Assembly: GCA_020634335.1 (NCBI GenBank)
Contig: JACKBY010000004.1
Location: 1 to 64,000 of the forward strand
DNA from: Promineifilum sp.
Lineage (GTDB): Bacteria > Chloroflexota > Anaerolineae > Promineifilales > Promineifilaceae
Length of the DNA: 64,000 nucleotides
Direction: 5' to 3'
How positions within the stretch are numbered: position 1 is the first letter of the stretch; the number at the start of each line of letters is the position of its first letter. Below, piece by piece: positions 59,738 through 64,000 of the stretch. A program made the position numbers and the translations under genes. Below the pieces are notes generated by a model, which saw only the letters and a list, made by a program, of their open reading frames with translations, made no database searches and was not told the DNA's origin.

Positions 59738-61360
59738 TATAACAGAGACGGGGATTTCGCGAGCCGGGTCGCCGTTGACGCCCAGCCGATAATCCTGGCG
59801 GCTTTCTCGCCGTCCATCCGCGGATACGTATCCGGTATGGTGGGGCATCGCCTGAGCAATCGCCTCGGCCACGGCCGCAAACTCCCGATTGCGGACAAGC
59901 GTCAGAAGCACAGAGCCGGCATTATGGGTTGAGGAAAAACCGAGTAGCTGATCTACATCGCTCAAAAATACTTTTTGTCCCGTCCAGGTGTGGCATCCGA
60001 CCACCATCACGTCCTCTCCATCCAGGCGAATTCCCAACTCAGAGCGGGCCGTCTGCCAAAACACCAACCTGCCCATCTCACTATTTAGCCCCGACTGAAG
60101 GGTCAACAGCAGTTGATCGCGCAGTTCCTCATCACTCTTGCGCGCATAAACCGCCGGCAGGCGGGCGAATTGAGCACCGACATCTTCAACCATCTGCCGC
60201 ACGCGAGCATAAATCTGACGAATGGTTGCGGCCGGGTCGACCCGGCCTTGACCGCTCATTTGAGTTGCCATCGCCGGTGTTAATGGCGCTGCGCCTTTTA
60301 CCAACCGCCTTTTTTCGCCACCCTTATATTCGCGAAGCCAATGGGCGAATAGGATACTGTCGGGCCATAGATGGTCGCCCGCGGCGGCCAGGACACCATA
60401 ACACTTGAGGCGCTCGATAGCCAGGTCAATATCCAGCTCGTCATAGGGTAAGCGGCGGACAGGTTTTTCCTGGGCCACAGTCGTCGCCACGTCGCGCTCC
60501 ACGTCGCTAAAGTTGCTCCACCACTGTTCAAAATACGGACTCATCTCCGGCGTCAGCCGCTGATTGAGTTGACTTGGCTGCGGCCGCTCGCCTCGCGCTT
60601 TGCCCATCAGCCAATCCGCGGCCACGGCCTGAACGAAAAATGGCAACGTCCCAGCATGATGCCGAATAAAGGCCACGTCCTCGTCATCGGCCACAATCCC
60701 CACACTGCGGGCCGGAATCTTGACCAGAGCCTCCAAATCAGCGGGGCTGAGGCCGGAAAGATAGATAGGCGTCGGGTAAAAGATGTTATAGAAAGGCGAC
60801 GTAGGCGGCAAACCGACGAAGTTGCCGAGTCGATTATTGTCCCAATAAGATGCCGTCACGTAGGCCAGATCGTAATCCCACACGCCGGCCAACGCACGCA
60901 ACTCCGTCATGAAGTCGGCGTTGAAGTCGGCCGTTCGCAACTGGTCGAATTCATCCATCAGCAGGATGATGCGACGGTCGCCAAACTCATAGAGCAGCGA
61001 TTCCAAATCGTATACATCGGCCGTGGACCGCGCGTGGTCTAGCCCCGTGGGCGTGCGGGGCAGGCTGCTCAGCAACTTGCGGTAGACGCGACCGTAAAAT
61101 TCGGCCGCCGTCTTGCACGCGGAGACATCCACGTAGATCATCAGATAGCGGCCAGCATCCGGCAGAAAGGAAGCCATGACCTCTGGATGAGAGATGTGTT
61201 GAAGGAAGGACGTCTTGCCCGCCCGCCGCAACCCCAGAACACTGACGCAGTGGGTCTGTGTTCCAGCTAACGTTTCAAAAAATAGCCGGGTTTGGCCTGT
61301 CCGGCCGAAGAAGTTACCCGGTAATCGGACGGGCGGCCCGACCACGTAGGGCGTTTTCAT
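59717..61360 (-). CDS. STAND/AAA-type ATPase with a C-terminal, apparently inactive PD-(D/E)XK-like domain
   Basis: 547 residues. N-terminal VVGPPVRLPGNFFGRTGQTRLFFETLA, then Walker A LGLRRAGKTSFLQHI (43-51) and Walker B RRIILLMDEFDQL (about 128-140), followed by a helical lid and winged-helix-like part (LSGLSPADLEALVKIP...FIRHHAGTLPFFVQAVA). The C-terminal part (about 415-520) DEELRDQLLLTLQSGLNSEMG ... DVMVVGCHTWTGQKVFLSDVDQLLGF ... LVRNREFAAVAEAI matches, by pattern, a nuclease-like domain whose usual E-C-K active site (VFIAECKxWTG) reads VVGCHTWTG here, so it looks dead. It overlaps the second ATPase gene by four bases (ATGA); the two probably form one complex. A defence or conflict role is an inference. 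Confidence 0.74.
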   Translation of the reverse strand: MKTPYVVGPPVRLPGNFFGRTGQTRLFFETLAGTQTHCVSVLGLRRAGKTSFLQHISHPEVMASFLPDAGRYLMIYVDVSACKTAAEFYGRVYRKLLSSLPRTPTGLDHARSTADVYDLESLLYEFGDRRIILLMDEFDQLRTADFNADFMTELRALAGVWDYDLAYVTASYWDNNRLGNFVGLPPTSPFYNIFYPTPIYLSGLSPADLEALVKIPARSVGIVADDEDVAFIRHHAGTLPFFVQAVAADWLMGKARGERPQPSQLNQRLTPEMSPYFEQWWSNFSDVERDVATTVAQEKPVRRLPYDELDIDLAIERLKCYGVLAAAGDHLWPDSILFAHWLREYKGGEKRRLVKGAAPLTPAMATQMSGQGRVDPAATIRQIYARVRQMVEDVGAQFARLPAVYARKSDEELRDQLLLTLQSGLNSEMGRLVFWQTARSELGIRLDGEDVMVVGCHTWTGQKVFLSDVDQLLGFSSTHNAGSVLLTLVRNREFAAVAEAIAQAMPHHTGYVSADGRRESRQDYRLGVNGDPAREIPVSVILCHLPG

Positions 61361-62298
61361 GGGTGCACTTCCTCCGGCCCTCCGGCCAACCCATCATTCG
61401 TATACCCCTCAATGACCAGTTGGTCAATTACTCGGGCAACATCGCCGGCAGCGAGGGGGCGTCGTTCATGGCGTCGATTGGCAAAGCTGACCAAACGATG
61501 GCAAATCGTCTGGATGAGAAAGGGATGGCCCTTCGCGAATTGCCAGATGCGGTCAACAGCTTCATCATCGACACTCAAAAGCCCCGCTATGGGTCGCCGG
61601 ATAAGGGTCATCGACTGATCAAAATCAAGAGGCGACACCTCATAATGCGCGGTCAGGTTTGTCAGGGGTGCCCAGAAGGGTTCCAGCAGGGCGGCCGAAC
61701 CACAAAGCAAAAAAACGATTCGTGCTCGATGTTGAATCTGTGATCGCAAGTAGGCCAGAACTTCCGTCTCGAGTGTCCCGGCTTCGATGCCGGCGCGAAT
61801 CTCTTCGAATTCGTCAATCGCCAACAGGATTAGACCGTCGTCGGGCAAGGTCTCCTCGAGCCTGTCGAGGCAGCGGTCGAAGGCCGCAAAGGCTGTCTCG
61901 CCGGGAACGGCGCTATCCGGGATAGAACGCTCCAGGTTCGATGTGTTGAGCCGGCGGCAGATGTCACGCGCCAGGCGGCGCAGCCATTCATCCGTCGGCC
62001 GTCCGGCATAACGTTGCAGATCGATATAGGCGGGAAAAAGTAGACGCCCCCGATTTTCGCGAAGCGGCCGGCCACGGTCCCCTTCCACCAATTGATAGAG
62101 CGTAGACGTCTTGCCGATGCGGCGCGGGCCATGGAGCAAGAGGGCGTTCGGCTGACCAGTGACGGACAGATTCTCGTCGAACCAGGCAAATAGCTCTTCG
62201 CGCCCAACATAGAGAGAGGACGAGACACCGGTCAGGGGGCGACCAACGACAAAAGGGTTGGCGATGAGAGCGCGAGCCTCAGGCAACGCAATATCCAT
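61357..62298 (-). CDS. AAA/STAND-type ATPase
   Basis: About 313 residues. NPFVVGRPLTGVSSSLYVGREELFAWF, Walker A LLLHGPRRIGKTSTLYQL (56-65), a middle region PAYIDLQRYAGRPTDEWLRRLARDICRRL, Walker B LILLAIDEFEEI and sensor-like FLLCGSAALLEPFW (S/G before a helix), then the lid with PLDFDQSMTLIRRPIAGL and a winged-helix-like end. The fold matches archaeal/bacterial AAA ATPases of the ATPase_2/AAA_22 group related to STAND NTPases. No effector domain is fused. It is upstream of and coupled to the ATPase with the dead nuclease. ATG 62298 is preferred; an in-frame TTG at 62376 would add 26 residues. Confidence 0.76.
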   Translation of the reverse strand: MDIALPEARALIANPFVVGRPLTGVSSSLYVGREELFAWFDENLSVTGQPNALLLHGPRRIGKTSTLYQLVEGDRGRPLRENRGRLLFPAYIDLQRYAGRPTDEWLRRLARDICRRLNTSNLERSIPDSAVPGETAFAAFDRCLDRLEETLPDDGLILLAIDEFEEIRAGIEAGTLETEVLAYLRSQIQHRARIVFLLCGSAALLEPFWAPLTNLTAHYEVSPLDFDQSMTLIRRPIAGLLSVDDEAVDRIWQFAKGHPFLIQTICHRLVSFANRRHERRPLAAGDVARVIDQLVIEGYTNDGLAGGPEEVHP

Positions 62299-62533
62299 AG
62301 GGTTCGGTAGTTCCTTTTCCACATCCAGCGCCGCGGCCCACGCACCAGCCGGCGTAAAGCTGCCGCCTATAGCCAAAAGCCGCCCACACGCGCGATCATC
62401 CGATACAAGTTGTTGGCACTACCGATAAATCTGTTGGTCGTTCCCGACCGGGACGGACGCGACCGATGCGCCCAAGACACATCGATTGCGACGACATTAT
62501 AGGTAATATGTATGGGGGTGACAAGCAGTAAGT

Positions 62534-63694
62534 TTAGCGGCTTGGGTCGGCCAGAATATTGCGGTAGATCGAGGCCAAGAGCCGGGCAGACGATGCCCAA
62601 CTGAACTGAGCGCTGCGTTCGAACCCCGCTGCGAGGAGCCGTTGCCGGGCGACCTCGTCGCCCAAGAGCCCGATCAGCGCCGCCGACCAGGCAGATTCAT
62701 CGTGGGGAGAGAGCAACACGGCGCTGCTGCCGGCCACCTCGGGCAGGCTGGAGGCATCAGATGACAGCACCGGCGTGCCGCAGGCCATCGCTTCCAGCAA
62801 CGGCAAGCCGAAACCCTCATACAGGCTGGGGAAGGCCAGCAGATCGGCCGCCGAATAGAGTGCAGGCAGATCGGCGTCGTCGACGAAACCGGCCAGCTTC
62901 ACGCGCTCTCCCAATCCTTGCCGCTCGATTTCCTTCGGAAGTCCCTCATCCAGCCATCCCTTACCGCCCACGATCACCAGTGAATGAGGATGATGACCGG
63001 TGACAGGGCGAAAGGCACGCACCAGCATCTCGTAATTTTGCGCGGCTGAACGGTGCCGACGGCGAGCACAAACGGTCTTGGCAAGCCATAGCGGTCACAA
63101 ACGGCATCAGCGGCGGTGGCGTCAGTCACCGGCCGAAAGCGTTCATTGACGCCACCGTATAGCACTGAAATTCGTTCCGGGGCTACTCCCCAAACGATTG
63201 CAAATCACCTCGCGTCGACCTGAATCGGCCAGATGTGGTCGGCCCGCTCGACCGACCACGGTACGACACGGTTAAGATACTCGACCAACTTGACTGGAAA
63301 TGTCTCCGGTAGTGGATGAAGGCATGTCATGAACCGTCAGGATAGTTGGAATTCGACCGCTGACGGGGCAAAACAAAGTCGGGGAATGAAATAGATCGAG
63401 CGCCCGGTGAAACTCTGAACCGGCAGCGGCAGGCGCGCGCGATACCATAGCCGGTACAACCATCGCTCACCAAGCGGTGCGGCGCGGTGGGCAACACCCG
63501 TCGCGACCGGCAGAGGATCGGCCACGGCAGGACCGACGGTGGCCGCGCGGAGAATAGTTTATAGTCGAAATCGGGCGCCTCAATAACCAGGGCGTGAATC
63601 AAGTCTGCGTGTAATGGCCGATTCCCCCGCCCCGGGTCAGCGCGGCCGTGACGTCGAACCCAATGACCGCCCTGCTCCGGCCGCCCATTCCCAT
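62534..63694 (-). pseudogene. Family 4 glycosyltransferase broken by several indels
   Basis: The C-terminal half (62534-63028) is intact: SLVIVGGKGWLDEGLPKEIER, VKLAGFVDDADLPALYSAADLLAFPSLYEGFGLPLLEAMACGTPVLSSDASSLPEVAG (the EGFGLP and E-x7-E donor motifs). Upstream the frame changes at about 63036-63039 (one base short in an A-run on the minus strand), about 63187 (one extra base), about 63232 (one base short) and about 63315-63330. Stitched together these give a full GT4 of about 380 residues beginning GRSRAVIGFDVTAALTRGGGIGHYTQ at ATG 63694, with HSPTLFCPVSGRIPTILTVHDM. The start overlaps the stop of the next gene (TAATG). It is either a decaying gene or poor base quality at this end. Confidence 0.78.
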
Positions 63695-64000
63695 TATTCC
63701 ACGTCGTTGTAAGTCCAGTGGCGATTGGCAAAAGTTCCAGAATAGCACGACCAGCACAGCGACGGCCAGTGACAGGTTATCGGCCAACCGCGTCGTAGGC
63801 CTGCAACGCCCTGATGCTACTCACCAGCGAACGGAACACCGGCGTCATGAAAACACGATGGGAATGCGAATCAGCACGCCCACAGCGCTGACGATGAAAA
63901 ACATCGTGAACTGCCTCCGCCGCGAGCGCGAGCGTGAATCGGGTACGTCCAATAGCGATTCCAGAGAAATTGCTGAACACCGCGGCAACGAAGCGAAATC
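63694..64000 (-). pseudogene. GtrA-family membrane protein, 3' part, frame broken, cut by window end
   Basis: On the minus strand, stitching frames gives FLWNRYWTYPDSRSRSR, FTMFFIVSAVGVLIRIPIVFFMTPVFRSL, DNLSLAVAVLVVLFWNF and ANRHWTYNDVE, the repeated N-R-x-W-T-(Y/F) signature and helix pattern of GtrA-like proteins, which help move polyprenol-phosphate sugars across the membrane. Frame changes lie at about 63727-63732 and 63780-63785. The TAA stop (63694-63696) overlaps the ATG of the GT4 gene, so the two were once coupled. The rest lies beyond the window and could be a stand-alone GtrA or the end of a DPM1-GtrA fusion as at 53538. Confidence 0.68.

Overview
The window looks like a chromosomal piece of a filamentous or surface-glycan-rich member of the Chloroflexota (Anaerolineae/Caldilineae-like). 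This is inferred from the high GC content, the many large PMT/GT39-like membrane glycosyltransferases, DUF2723, DUF4012 and GtrA-type proteins, and the Thr/Pro-rich LysM and SH3 surface proteins. I could not run a search. No tRNA, rRNA or CRISPR array was seen.

Layout. 0-10.4 kb is mostly housekeeping: a cut-off tyrosine recombinase, purine nucleoside phosphorylase, RsmD, SucCD, a TrmH-family methyltransferase, a SurA-like foldase and the rpsF-ssb-rpsR operon with a readable promoter. 10.5-24.8 kb mixes a GH99-like/LysM surface protein, RadA, small membrane proteins and a run of envelope-glycan genes (LPG-synthase-like, GT2, DUF2723, DUF4012, SH3 protein, giant PMT). 24.8-28.6 kb carries a four-domain S1 protein and ClpC, ending in a strong terminator.

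28.6-33.7 kb is the highlight: a complete diversity-generating retroelement (DGR) on the minus strand. It has a template repeat (TR), an Avd accessory protein, a reverse transcriptase and a target gene. The target is a membrane-anchored NACHT ATPase ending in a formylglycine-enzyme-like/C-type-lectin domain that contains the variable repeat (VR). TR and VR align without gaps over 116 nt. All 15 mismatches fall on template adenines and none on the other 82 positions, which is the signature of adenine-directed mutagenic retrohoming.

33.9-57.8 kb is a long exopolysaccharide or glycolipid locus: O-antigen ligase-like, PMT-like, GT4, GT2, phosphohexomutase, GDP-mannose dehydratase, radical SAM, DegT aminotransferase, NAD-dependent epimerase, a DPM1-GtrA-HprK-like fusion, a methyltransferase and a flippase. 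A GNAT pseudogene with two in-frame TAG codons, TatD, a thioesterase and an unusual effector-associated-domain/HhH protein are interspersed. 57.9-62.3 kb holds a Cas4-like/DUF2779 nuclease facing two coupled AAA/STAND-type ATPases, one of which appears to carry a dead nuclease domain. The last 1.5 kb holds a GT4 gene and a GtrA gene, both broken by several indels.

Regulation and repeats. Good -10 boxes lie 6-12 nt from several start codons, suggesting leaderless or near-leaderless transcripts. Intergenic spaces hold small palindromes (a GTAGCG...CGCTAC family), a 124-bp imperfect palindrome and a CAGT-rich hairpin. Four membrane glycosyltransferase-like proteins share a recurring beta-rich C-terminal module.
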